A stretch of DNA of 64,000 bases, from assembly GCA_022824225.1 (NCBI GenBank), contig JAJEAH010000034.1, forward strand, positions 1-64,000. Reading direction: 5' to 3'. The notes beneath the pieces were generated by a model. It was not told where the DNA came from and ran no database searches. It was given only the letters and a program-made list of their open reading frames with translations. Position 1 is the stretch's first letter, and each line of letters begins with the position of its first letter. Source of the DNA: Chloroflexota bacterium. GTDB taxonomy: Bacteria; Chloroflexota; UBA11872; VXOZ01. The translations under genes and the position numbers were made by a program. Shown piece after piece: positions 8,709 to 17,264 of the stretch.

Positions 8709-10097
8709 ATGGCAGAGAAGCAATACGCCTTTTCCCGCCGCGGCTTTCTAGCGGGGGCAGGCGGACTTGGCGGTGTGGTGTTCCTGGCAGCATGCGGCGC
8801 CGTGCCAGTGGCGCAGACCGGCGAGATGGCGGAGGAAGCGCCCGAAGCCGATGCCCAGGAAGCGCCTGAGACTGAAGTCAAGCTGATGCGGATCGACGAG
8901 ACGTTCGTCGAATCCGACGGCCGCTATGCATCGTTCCGCAATACCCTGGCGCAGGCCGAGGAAGCCCTGGGTATCACGACGGAAGTCGTGCCTGGTGAGT
9001 ACAGCACGATTTGGGAACGGCGACAGACGAACCACGCGGCCGGCCAAGCCGACGTGGACCTCTCCATCAACCAGATCAATTGGTTCGGCTACGGCGGTTT
9101 GAGAGGAATCTTCCTCGATCACATCCCCTATTTCCAACGCGATCAGATTTCGCTGGAAGACTACTTCCAAGCCGACCTGCGCTCGTGGACCTGGCAGAAC
9201 AAGCTCTACGCCGTGCCCATGCAGTCCGGCGGCGAAGTGGTGCTCTTCAACAGAGAGTATTTCGACGAGGCCGGCCTGAGCTATCCCGGCGGCGATTGGA
9301 CCTACGACGACCTGCTCTCCATGGCTGAGCGGCTGCACAAGCCGGACGACGGCCGCTGGGCGCTGCAAGTGGGCCAGAACAATCTCTGGTACATGGGCGG
9401 CACCTTCATGCTTAATTTTGGCGGCGCCATCATGAACGAGAACGACACCAGGGCGCTGTACGGCGAGGATCCGCTGTCGGCGCGCGGTGGACAGTTCAAC
9501 GTGGACCTCCACCTCAAGCATCAGTACACTCCTTCCGGCGAGGACATCCAGAAAGTCACGGGCGGCAGGTCCGGCATTGGCATCCTCGAAGTGAGAGCCC
9601 TTGCCATGGAGTTCAACGGCATGTTCCGTTACAACGCCGCCAAGACGCACTTGGGTGAGGCCCTGGACATTGCCATGCCGCCGAAGGGCGAGCGCCAGAC
9701 CGCTACCCTGGTCGGCAACGGCTACTCCCTCATGACTCTCTCGCCGAACCAGGAGCATGCGTGGAGCTTCCTCAAGTACATCCACAGCGACGAGGGCGCC
9801 GAGGAAACCGACTACTTCGGTTACATCGCCTGGCCGCCTATTATTCGGCACGGACTGTTCCCGAAGTGGGCAGAGCGCTACGAAGGCACGCAGGTAGACC
9901 AGGTCGTGGCCGGCTGGGCCGCGGGCGGTCGCCCGTTCCCGCGCGTGCTTGAGTTCAGCGAAGCCTATGGCCCGTCCAACGAGCCGTGGTACGCTGCCAT
10001 CCGGGGCGAGGTGACGGTGCCCGAAGCGCTGCGCCAGTCCGCTGACATTCTCAATGAGATCCTGGACCGCCGGCCTGAGGAATATCGGGAGGGATAA
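8709..10097 (+). CDS. ABC transporter solute-binding lipoprotein (family 1), paralog of 1785
   Basis: Extracellular family 1 solute-binding protein, 462 aa. It has the twin-arginine motif FSRRGFLAG, a lipobox ending at Cys29 (FLAAC), and an acidic Ala/Glu linker to about residue 55. Motifs shared with the 1785 protein, including INQINW, NKLYAVPMQSGGEV and a matching RALYGED segment, show that the two are paralogs. The ATG has GAGGAG nine bases upstream. No permease or ATPase gene follows, so it is an orphan here. Ligand unknown, probably a sugar or sugar derivative by family. Its 3' side carries copy 3 of the dispersed palindrome. Confidence 0.88.
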   Translation: MAEKQYAFSRRGFLAGAGGLGGVVFLAACGAVPVAQTGEMAEEAPEADAQEAPETEVKLMRIDETFVESDGRYASFRNTLAQAEEALGITTEVVPGEYSTIWERRQTNHAAGQADVDLSINQINWFGYGGLRGIFLDHIPYFQRDQISLEDYFQADLRSWTWQNKLYAVPMQSGGEVVLFNREYFDEAGLSYPGGDWTYDDLLSMAERLHKPDDGRWALQVGQNNLWYMGGTFMLNFGGAIMNENDTRALYGEDPLSARGGQFNVDLHLKHQYTPSGEDIQKVTGGRSGIGILEVRALAMEFNGMFRYNAAKTHLGEALDIAMPPKGERQTATLVGNGYSLMTLSPNQEHAWSFLKYIHSDEGAEETDYFGYIAWPPIIRHGLFPKWAERYEGTQVDQVVAGWAAGGRPFPRVLEFSEAYGPSNEPWYAAIRGEVTVPEALRQSADILNEILDRRPEEYREG

Positions 10098-10146
10098 CCC
10101 GACCCCACTTGCCGCGCACAACAGGTCTCTTTGACCGTTGAGCGAA

Positions 10147-10178
10147 ACGTAGGGGCACGAATTATCGTGCCCCTACGT
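10147..10178. repeat. Dispersed palindrome, copy 3 (variant centre)
   Basis: Arms ACGTAGGGGCACGA / TCGTGCCCCTACGT (14 bp each, perfect) around the 4-nt loop ATTA, where other copies read CATG at the centre. It lies 50 bp after the solute-binding gene stop and could act as its transcript end hairpin, though no T-tract follows. Confidence 0.85.
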
Positions 10179-10427
10179 GATTCAGTCGCGCCCCGCCACT
10201 GCGGTGTCAGCCCCGGACAATTGCGTCCCGCCTTCATCTCCCGGCAGACAGCGAGACGCATTCGTCAAGCGTTGGGGCGGCATCCTGCCCGCACTGCCCT
10301 GCAATTCCTCGCTGATTGCGCCCAAGTGCGCAACTACCGTTGCCCAGAGGTCGCGCAAGTTCCCTGCGGTTCACTCCTCTCCCCTGGCCCGGCGAGTGCG
10401 TCTTATCCACGCCTGCTTGTCCGTTCG

Positions 10428-10456
10428 TTTCCAATCCACTCGCCTCGGTATATAAT
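10428..10456 (+). promoter_or_regulatory. Putative promoter of deacetylase-like/transglutaminase-like pair
   Basis: TTTCCA at 10428-10433, a 17-bp spacer, and a consensus TATAAT at 10451-10456. The ATG follows at 10547. Confidence 0.6.
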
Positions 10457-10546
10457 CGCAAGGGAATGCCGCCGAGACGAACGGCAGGCGCAACGACGCC
10501 GCGTTGGCGCAGCGAATCTGTCCGCAGGCTGGACAAGGAGAAGTCT

Positions 10547-11461
10547 ATGGCTGTCTCGAACAAGATCTACTTTTCCTATTTTGTCGACTGCGAGCCCCTG
10601 GCGGCCAAGTCGCCCCGTTGCGGCGGCCCGCAATCGTGGGCAGTGAGCGAACGCACGGTGCGGGCTATTCGCCAGTCCTTCGAGTCTCACGACCTCATGC
10701 CTGCCCTCACCTTCAACCTGACGCCCGAGGCGGCCAAGGCCCACGCGGGCATGATGCGGGAATGGCACAGCGAGGGGGTCAATATCGGCATTCAGCCCAA
10801 TGTGCCCGGCTTTCGCTATCCCAAGTACGAGAACGACCTGGGTGAATACGACGAAGCGACGCAGCGGCAGATCATTGCCGAAGCCACGGAAGACTTCGAG
10901 GACGCGCTGGGATTTCGCACCGATACCTACTGCGCGTGCTGCGGCTCCAAGAGCCCGGTCACGCTGCGCCTCCTCTATGAAGCCGGTTACCGGCAGTACA
11001 TCGCGCCGGCGCCGGGCCGCTACTTTCCCGATCGCCCCGACCGTTGCACGGAAGGGGATTTCCCGTATCCCCATTGGGGCAGCGCGCAGCACCACGTGTT
11101 GGGCGGAGAGTTGCCGATCTGCGTAATCTCCTGCAGCGGTGAAATGAGCGGCGGGCGCTGGGCGCGGCCCCGCGACCTGCGCTCGGAAGAGCCGGTAAGC
11201 GAAGAGAGCAAAGAACTCTATCGCACCATCATCGATTGGAATATCGAGTTGTCCGCTCTCATCCAGACGCCGGTGCGGGCCATTGTCGCCGCCACCCACA
11301 ACTCCGAGCGCGTTAACATACCCAACATCGACTACGTGCTGAAATACGTGCAGGAGGCCGCGGACCGCGAGGGACTGGAGCTCGTGCCGGCCTCGTTCCC
11401 CATGATTCGAGCGGCGCTCGTGGAAGCGCTGCCCATACCTCAAGCGACTCTGCCGGCGTAA
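10547..11461 (+). CDS. NodB/polysaccharide deacetylase-like protein
   Basis: 304-aa protein that resembles the polysaccharide deacetylase (carbohydrate esterase 4) fold, but the catalytic motifs are altered. The usual TFDDG region reads SYFVDCE, the metal-binding His motif reads GIQPNVPGF with no His, and the arginine motif is followed by a Cys cluster (TYCACCGS). It may therefore act on a different substrate or be non-catalytic. No signal peptide, so probably cytoplasmic. The ATG at 10547 has AAGGAG nine bases upstream; an upstream extension of the frame to 10316 is rejected because it crosses the promoter. It is followed 27 bp later by the transglutaminase-like gene, likely one operon. Confidence 0.62.
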   Translation: MAVSNKIYFSYFVDCEPLAAKSPRCGGPQSWAVSERTVRAIRQSFESHDLMPALTFNLTPEAAKAHAGMMREWHSEGVNIGIQPNVPGFRYPKYENDLGEYDEATQRQIIAEATEDFEDALGFRTDTYCACCGSKSPVTLRLLYEAGYRQYIAPAPGRYFPDRPDRCTEGDFPYPHWGSAQHHVLGGELPICVISCSGEMSGGRWARPRDLRSEEPVSEESKELYRTIIDWNIELSALIQTPVRAIVAATHNSERVNIPNIDYVLKYVQEAADREGLELVPASFPMIRAALVEALPIPQATLPA

Positions 11462-11488
11462 TGTGTGTTAAGCGTGGAGGCAATACCC

Positions 11489-12652
11489 ATGGCTGCGAGC
11501 GTGGACCAGGCGACCATCGTGCAACTGGAGGACGCCTCGGCTGAAGGACAAGCCATCTCACCGGAACTGCGGATCATCGAATGGCAGAACGAGCAAATCG
11601 TGCGGAGCGGCTTTGCGTTTAGCTACCAGGGCCCAGACGACATGCTGACGGAACTCCGCTCGCGCTATCGGCTCGATGACGTGATTGCGGCCGGCAAGAC
11701 GGAGTGGGAGCAGGTACTCCTCCTGCGCGAGTGGGTGCACACGCGCTGGAAGCACGGCTGGACGCGCGTGCCGGAGCCGCGCAACGCCCTGGAAATCCTG
11801 GCCGCGGTCGAGCAAGGCAAGGACTTCAACTGTGGCTACTTTGCGGTAACGCTTATGCAATGCCTACTGTCCCTTGGGTTCGTGGCCCGCAACGTGAGCA
11901 TCTGCAAGCCTGATAGCGAGTGGATGTCGCCGGACGAAGGCAATTTGGGGCACTCTGTGGTGGAGTTCTGGTCTCATGAGCACCACAAGTGGATTCTGCT
12001 CGACCCCGACCTCAACGTGCACTACGTGCGTGATGACGTCCCGCTCAGCGTGCTGGAAATCCATACTGCCTGGGTGTCGCGGCGCTGGGATGAAGTGAGC
12101 ATGGTGACCGGCTCGACGCCGTTTCGCGTGACCGACAAGCTCGAATCAGGCGCCGGGACAGTGTTCAAGAACCTGGACAACCAGACCGCCGAATTCCAGA
12201 TTTTCGGCTGGCACGACGTCGGCGACTACTACAGCCACGTGGTGCTGCCCATGCGCAATACGCTGCACTCCAGCAACGAGAGCGCGCCCTCACTTGATTG
12301 GGTTGACCCGTGGACGCCGCCGCGCATCATCACCCACAATGTAGTGAACGGCAGCCACCTCACGAGCAACGTGGATGATCTCTACTGGACGGTGGACCAG
12401 GTGCAGATCAACCTGCGGGCCGATCCCGCGGCGTGGGCGGAACGAGACGCCATTCTGCACGTTTCCCTTGACCACAGCATGCCGAACCTCGCACGCCTGC
12501 TCGTGCGCCTGGACGACGAATCGTGGCGCGAAACGGCGCCGGAGTTTACGTGGCCGCTGCGCCCCGGCAAGAATCAAATCATGGCCAAAGGCGTCAACAG
12601 TTTTGGCAGAGAAGGACACGTCAGCCGCATTCTGCTGCGCTTCATTCCGTAA
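11489..12652 (+). CDS. Transglutaminase-like superfamily protein
   Basis: 387-aa protein with a papain-like transglutaminase core. The probable catalytic Cys is in KDFNCGYFAVTLMQ, the His in NLGHSVVEFWS and the Asp in WILLDPDLNVHY. The C-terminal third is beta-rich (NQIMAKGVNSFGREG) and resembles an immunoglobulin-like domain. Bacterial members are usually thiol hydrolases or peptidases rather than cross-linkers. ATG at 11489 is preferred over GTG at 11465 because GGAGG lies at the right distance. It follows the deacetylase-like gene by 27 bp, which suggests a joint role on a glycan- or peptide-bearing substrate. No signal peptide was seen. Confidence 0.75.
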   Translation: MAASVDQATIVQLEDASAEGQAISPELRIIEWQNEQIVRSGFAFSYQGPDDMLTELRSRYRLDDVIAAGKTEWEQVLLLREWVHTRWKHGWTRVPEPRNALEILAAVEQGKDFNCGYFAVTLMQCLLSLGFVARNVSICKPDSEWMSPDEGNLGHSVVEFWSHEHHKWILLDPDLNVHYVRDDVPLSVLEIHTAWVSRRWDEVSMVTGSTPFRVTDKLESGAGTVFKNLDNQTAEFQIFGWHDVGDYYSHVVLPMRNTLHSSNESAPSLDWVDPWTPPRIITHNVVNGSHLTSNVDDLYWTVDQVQINLRADPAAWAERDAILHVSLDHSMPNLARLLVRLDDESWRETAPEFTWPLRPGKNQIMAKGVNSFGREGHVSRILLRFIP

Positions 12653-12929
12653 CCCGATAGTTTGAGATGTGACTGCCCTCCCCAACCATTGGCCGGTGGA
12701 GGCCCTTGTCACGAGACAAGCAAGTCGCAGGGCGGCCCGTAGCACGCCGCCCAAGCGCTGCGCCAGACGACACGCCAGGGCTTGTAGACTGGCTTGCGCA
12801 GGGGCATTGTGCGGCGGATAGGCCATTTGCTACGCCGTGCGACCGGCAGTGCAGGCGGTTGAGGCGCGCCCAATCCCAATCACGCGAGAGCAAGTCCGTA
12901 GACAGCACACAGAAAGACAGGAGCAATCC

Positions 12930-14441
12930 GTGCAAGTCTCAGCAACGCAAGGCAACATTCTCGAGTACGATGCAGACCTGGTGATCGTCAATCTCTTCGA
13001 AGAGGTGACGACGCCGGGCGGGGCCACCGGCGCGGTGGATGCCGCTCTGGACGGTCACATTAGCGCCGCCATTGGCGCCGGTGATTTTGCGGGGAAACTG
13101 AACGAGACCCTCTATCTCTACACCAATGGGGCGCTGCCCGCGCGGCGCGTGCTTCTCGTCGGCCTGGGCAAGCAAGAGGAGTTCACGGTGGAACGCGTCC
13201 GCCAGGTAGCGGGCAAAGCGGCCCGCACGGCCCGCGACCTGGGCGCGAAACGAGTAGCCAGCATCGTGCACGGCGGTGGGATTGGCGGCCTTGCGCCGAG
13301 CGCCGCCGCCTGCGCCGCCGCGGAAGGCACAGTCCTGGGCCTCTACCGCTACCAACGCTATCTGTCTTCACCGGACGAAAAGGAGATCGAGACCGTCACG
13401 TTCGTGGAAGCCGACGCCGCCAAAGCTGAGACCGTGGCTGGCGGCGTCAGCGACGGTGTTGCGTTGGCCGAGGCCCAGAATTTCGTCCGCGATCTCGCCA
13501 CCACGCCGGGCAGCGACCTGCCGCCCGCTGCCCTGGCCGACGCCGCCAGCGCCATGGCGCAAGAATTCGGCCTGAAGTGCACTATCCTGGGCCCGGATGA
13601 AATCGCCGCGGAGAACATGAACGTCATCCTGGGTGTCTCTCGCGGCAGCGACCAGCCGTGCCGCTTCATCGTCCTCGAATACACGCCGGAGGAAGCCACT
13701 GACCAGACCATCGTCTTGGCTGGCAAGGGCATCACCTTCGACACCGGCGGTCTCAACCTAAAGCCCGGGGACTCCATGCGCCACATGGAATCCGACATGG
13801 CCGGCGGCGCGGGCGTGATGGGCGCGCTGCGCCTGGTGGGGCACTTCAAGCCCGGCGTCCGCGTCATCGGCTTGGTGCCCGCAAGCGAGAACATGCCCGG
13901 GTCCAATGCCTTCAAGCCCGGCGATGTCCTGCGCGCGGCCAACGGCAAGACCATCGAGATTGACAATACCGACGCCGAGGGCCGGCTCGTGCTGGCGGAC
14001 GCGCTCTCCTACGCGCAGCGCTACGAACCCTCGGCCATCATCGACATGGCGACCCTCACCGGCGCCGTCATCATCGCCCTCGGCCAACACGCTGCCGGAC
14101 TCATGACCAACCACGCCGGGCTCGCGGCCAAAGTGACCGCAGCGGGCGAGGCTACCGGCGAGCGGGTGTGGGAACTGCCGCTGTGGCCGGAATACGAAGA
14201 ACAGGTGAAGAGCCCCATTGCCGACGTGAAGAACACTGGCGGCCGGGCGGCCGGCAGCATTACCGGTGCCGCCTTGCTCAAGAAGTTCGTTGACGATAGG
14301 CCCTGGGTGCACCTGGACATCGCCGGCGTGGATTACACGGACCTGGACCGGCCGTATTTGCCAAAAGGCAGCAGCGGCTTCGGCGCGCGGTTGCTCTATG
14401 AAGTGGTGCGCGCCTGGGGCAGCGGCCTCGACACCGACTAG
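12930..14441 (+). CDS. pepA: Leucyl aminopeptidase (peptidase M17)
   Basis: Cytosolic two-metal exopeptidase that removes N-terminal residues from peptides, a housekeeping protein-turnover enzyme. The catalytic C-terminal domain is intact: GKGITFDTGGLNLKPG supplies the metal-binding Lys and Asp, and the M17 signature NTDAEGRL is at about residue 346. The N-terminal macro-like domain is shorter but present. 503 aa is standard. The GTG at 12930 is chosen because AGGAG lies seven bases before it and the protein then begins MQVSATQGNILEYDADLVIV; the frame upstream to 12837 looks non-coding. It stands alone; a hairpin after it may end transcription. Confidence 0.93.
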   Translation: MQVSATQGNILEYDADLVIVNLFEEVTTPGGATGAVDAALDGHISAAIGAGDFAGKLNETLYLYTNGALPARRVLLVGLGKQEEFTVERVRQVAGKAARTARDLGAKRVASIVHGGGIGGLAPSAAACAAAEGTVLGLYRYQRYLSSPDEKEIETVTFVEADAAKAETVAGGVSDGVALAEAQNFVRDLATTPGSDLPPAALADAASAMAQEFGLKCTILGPDEIAAENMNVILGVSRGSDQPCRFIVLEYTPEEATDQTIVLAGKGITFDTGGLNLKPGDSMRHMESDMAGGAGVMGALRLVGHFKPGVRVIGLVPASENMPGSNAFKPGDVLRAANGKTIEIDNTDAEGRLVLADALSYAQRYEPSAIIDMATLTGAVIIALGQHAAGLMTNHAGLAAKVTAAGEATGERVWELPLWPEYEEQVKSPIADVKNTGGRAAGSITGAALLKKFVDDRPWVHLDIAGVDYTDLDRPYLPKGSSGFGARLLYEVVRAWGSGLDTD

Positions 14442-14524
14442 GCCGCACGCTACCGGCCCGTTCGGTTTGGGCAAACGGCTTTGGCTTGGCAGCGTCCCAT
14501 GCTCGCGGGCTTGCCAAGAACGTC

Positions 14525-14543
14525 GCGCCTCAGGCCGAGGCGC
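14525..14543 (+). terminator. Possible terminator after pepA
   Basis: GCGCCTC / GAGGCGC 7-bp perfect stem with a 5-nt loop, followed by ATTT, 84 bp after the pepA stop codon. The T-tract is short, so it is only a candidate. Confidence 0.4.
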
Positions 14544-14754
14544 ATTTGGGGAGCCAAGCGTCCGTTCTACGTACTCGCATGCACCGGGGGCAGCTACCCA
14601 GGCGCGCACGTGCGCTTGAGTAGCTGCCGCCGCATGTTTGGCGTGTGCACCGTGCTGGGGTGGGCTTGTTGCCAGAGTGCGGACGAGACTCTGCACTCTC
14701 CGGCGTCCGGCTGATTCGCTGGCGTTCCGCCTACTCAAGGCGGCCCCCGGCGCG

Positions 14755-14763
14755 TGGTATAAT
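14755..14763 (+). promoter_or_regulatory. Extended -10 promoter of clpC
   Basis: TGGTATAAT at 14755-14763 is a perfect -10 hexamer with the TGn extension. No good -35 hexamer is present, which is common for extended -10 promoters. The start codon is 45 bp downstream. Confidence 0.6.
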
Positions 14764-14807
14764 GCCTTCAAATCGAGACCTGACGTATCCACACGAAATG
14801 CAGCCTA

Positions 14808-17261
14808 GTGGCCGATATTGTCAATAGACTGACGGACATGGGCAAGCAAGCCTTGGCGCTCGCGCGCAACGAGGCGCTCTTCTTTCAGCACCAGCAAATC
14901 CGGCCTGAGCACATCCTGCTCGCCCTCGTGGCCCTGCCGGAATGTCTGGCGGCGCGCTTGCTCCGGGAGTTAGGGCTAGACCTGCACGTCATCGTGCGTG
15001 AGATCGTGGCCGCCATCGATTTCGGTCAATCACGGGAAGCCTTCGCCAGCCCGCGTCTCTCCTCCTCCGGCCTGCGCGTGTTGCAGTTCGCCGACGAGGA
15101 GTCGCGGACACTCTCCACAGAATACATCGGGACGGAGCACCTGCTGCTCGGCCTGCTCCGAGAAGAAGAAGGACTGGCGTCCCACGTCCTCCTGGCCCGT
15201 TTGGGTGTGCAGACCGACGTCATGCGGCGCATGGCCGGCCGCTGGTCGCGGAAGAGTCCTGAAGTGGGCCAGCGGCGCAGCCGCGAACGCTCGCGCCGCA
15301 AGGAACGCCCGTCGATTCTCGAACAGTACGGCCGGGACCTCACGCAAATGGCCCGCCAACAAGAGCTGGACCCCGTAGTCGGTCGGGACAAGGAAGTCGA
15401 ACGCATGAGCGAAGTGCTCCTGCGGCGGCGCAAGAACAATCCCGTGCTCGTAGGCCCGGCCGGCGTGGGCAAGACCGCCGTGGTGGAAGGCTTGGCGGAA
15501 CGCATCGTCTCGCGGGAAGCCGCCTCGGTGATGCACGACTTGCGCGTGGTGCAACTCGACCTGGCCGGCCTCATTGCCGGCACGAAGTTCCGGGGGGAAT
15601 TCGAAGAGCGTCTCAAGCGCCTCATCGAAGAGGTAAAGGGCACGTCCAATCTCATTCTCTTCGTAGATGAAATACACATGATTCTCGGCGCGGGCGCCGC
15701 CGCCGGGGCAATGGACGCCGCCAATCTGCTGAAACCCGTGCTGGCCCGGGGCGAAATGCGCATGATCGGCGCGACCACGTGGGATGAATACCGGCGCTAC
15801 ATCGAGCGCGACGGCACGTTGGTGCGACGCTTCCAACCCATCCCGGTGGAAGAACCGGCCTTCGAGGAAACTGTCGCCATTCTGGCCGGCATTCGCAAGG
15901 TCTACGAGACGTTCCACGGCGTGACCATCACCGACGAAGCGCTGGTGAGCGCCGTGCGGCTGGCGCAGCGCTACCTCCCCGACCGCTATTTTCCCGATAA
16001 GTCCATCGACCTCATCGATGAGGCGGCGGCAAAGCTGAAGGTCTCGCGGCTGACCGCTCCCGCCGAGATGCGCAAACTGAAGCACCGGTTGGAGTTGCTG
16101 CAAAAAGAAGCGAAAGAAGCCCGGGAGGAAGGCAACTACGACTGGATTACGCGCGTCAATAGTGAGATCGAGGACATACACCGGCAGTTGCGGGACTTGG
16201 AGACCGCTTGGCGCCAGCGGCTGGCGGATGACAGCGCGGAAATCGGCGAACAGGCAATTGCTGCCGTAATCGCACAGTGGACGGGTATTCCCAGCAGTAC
16301 CGTCGGCACCGATGAAGCCAAACGGCTGCTGCGCATGGAGGCGGAAATCGCGCGGCGCATCGTCAGCCAGCAGGAGCCGGCGCGGGAAGTGGCCCAGGCG
16401 CTGCGCCGCGCCCTGGCCGGCGTCAAAGACCCAATGCGCCCCATCGGCTCCTTCCTCTTCATCGGCGGGCCGGGCGTCGGCAAGACCGAACTCGCCAAAG
16501 CTATCGCTGAGTTCACGTTGGGCGACGAGCAACTGATGGTCCGCATCGACATGTCCGAGTACGACGAGTACCATACGGTCTCGCGTCTCATCGGTTCGCC
16601 GCCGGGATACGTAGGCTATGACGAGGCCGGACAACTCACGGAGGCCGTGCGGCGGCGGGCGTACGCGGTCATCCTGCTGGACGACATCGACAAAGCCCAC
16701 CCCGCGGTGCTCGACGCGCTTCTGCAAATCCTCGACAACGGCCAGCTCACCGACGGCCAGGGCCGCAACGTGAGCTTCCGCAATGCGGTGCTCATCTTCA
16801 CGTCCAACTTCTTCGAAGACGACCCCCAGCGGGTTGGGATTGGCTTCAACGCGGAAAGCGCTGCCGTCGAATACGGCCGCCTCAAGCGGGCGGCCCTCAA
16901 GGCGCTGGAGAAAAACCTGCGGCCCGAGTTCCTGAACCGCATCGACACCGTCTGCGCCTTCCGCCAATTGACCGATGAGGACATTCTCGGCGTGGCCAAG
17001 CGGCTGGTCCAGGAGTGCGTGCTCCACCTGGCCACGGAAGGGGTCACCGTGGAAGTGGAAGACGCGGTGGTCGAACACCTCGCGAAACGGTGCGGCTCCG
17101 CCCAGGGCGCGCGGCCGTTGCGCCGCCTCATCACCACACATATCGAAGACCCGCTCACCGACCTTCGCCTTCGCGAGGAGGAGCAGGCGCACTGGCTCGT
17201 CTCTCTCAGCGCAGCCGGAGACTCAGTGGAGATTCGCCCCGCCGGGGTGCCCATCGGCTGA
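14808..17261 (+). CDS. clpC: ClpC-type ATP-dependent protease unfoldase subunit
   Basis: AAA+ unfoldase that feeds substrates to ClpP. Order: an N-domain with two Clp repeats (~1-145), D1 AAA domain with Walker A GPAGVGKT (~residue 217), a short coiled middle domain (~430-465), D2 AAA domain with GGPGVGKTELAKA (~553), and a C-terminal ClpB-type D2-small domain. An IGF tripeptide (VGIGFNAE, ~678) matches the ClpP-docking loop, so this is ClpC rather than the disaggregase ClpB. 817 aa is typical. GTG at 14808 is used; its ribosome site is weak. The ctsR and mcsA/B genes that often accompany clpC are absent here. It is coupled to the downstream comF-like gene. Confidence 0.92.
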   Translation: MADIVNRLTDMGKQALALARNEALFFQHQQIRPEHILLALVALPECLAARLLRELGLDLHVIVREIVAAIDFGQSREAFASPRLSSSGLRVLQFADEESRTLSTEYIGTEHLLLGLLREEEGLASHVLLARLGVQTDVMRRMAGRWSRKSPEVGQRRSRERSRRKERPSILEQYGRDLTQMARQQELDPVVGRDKEVERMSEVLLRRRKNNPVLVGPAGVGKTAVVEGLAERIVSREAASVMHDLRVVQLDLAGLIAGTKFRGEFEERLKRLIEEVKGTSNLILFVDEIHMILGAGAAAGAMDAANLLKPVLARGEMRMIGATTWDEYRRYIERDGTLVRRFQPIPVEEPAFEETVAILAGIRKVYETFHGVTITDEALVSAVRLAQRYLPDRYFPDKSIDLIDEAAAKLKVSRLTAPAEMRKLKHRLELLQKEAKEAREEGNYDWITRVNSEIEDIHRQLRDLETAWRQRLADDSAEIGEQAIAAVIAQWTGIPSSTVGTDEAKRLLRMEAEIARRIVSQQEPAREVAQALRRALAGVKDPMRPIGSFLFIGGPGVGKTELAKAIAEFTLGDEQLMVRIDMSEYDEYHTVSRLIGSPPGYVGYDEAGQLTEAVRRRAYAVILLDDIDKAHPAVLDALLQILDNGQLTDGQGRNVSFRNAVLIFTSNFFEDDPQRVGIGFNAESAAVEYGRLKRAALKALEKNLRPEFLNRIDTVCAFRQLTDEDILGVAKRLVQECVLHLATEGVTVEVEDAVVEHLAKRCGSAQGARPLRRLITTHIEDPLTDLRLREEEQAHWLVSLSAAGDSVEIRPAGVPIG

Positions 17262-17264
17262 CCC

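Larger units (their letters stand above)
10098..10546. other. Intergenic with palindrome and promoter
   Basis: 449 bp holding copy 3 of the dispersed palindrome on the left and the promoter for the deacetylase-like gene on the right. The middle shows nothing recognisable. Open frames that run through it into the next gene lack a ribosome site. Confidence 0.6.
14442..14807. other. Intergenic with hairpins and clpC promoter
   Basis: 366 bp. Beyond the pepA stop lie a hairpin at 14525-14543 and a larger nested hairpin at 14589-14628, whose outer arms GGCAGCTAC / GTAGCTGCC enclose the self-complementary GCGCACGTGCGC. An extended -10 box for clpC follows at the right end. Confidence 0.6.

Noticed and set aside
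10316-10546. N-terminal extension of the deacetylase-like gene
   Set aside because: It would cross the TATAAT-type promoter, lacks a ribosome site and has unlike composition; ATG at 10547 has AAGGAG.
12653-12929. Possible structured RNA before pepA (CTTGTC-ACGA-GACAAG hairpin)
   Set aside because: A single short hairpin with no known riboswitch or ncRNA signature; not enough to call.
15030-17192. 720-codon minus-strand frame inside clpC
   Set aside because: Antisense of a fully recognisable ClpC with intact motifs; composition is non-protein-like.
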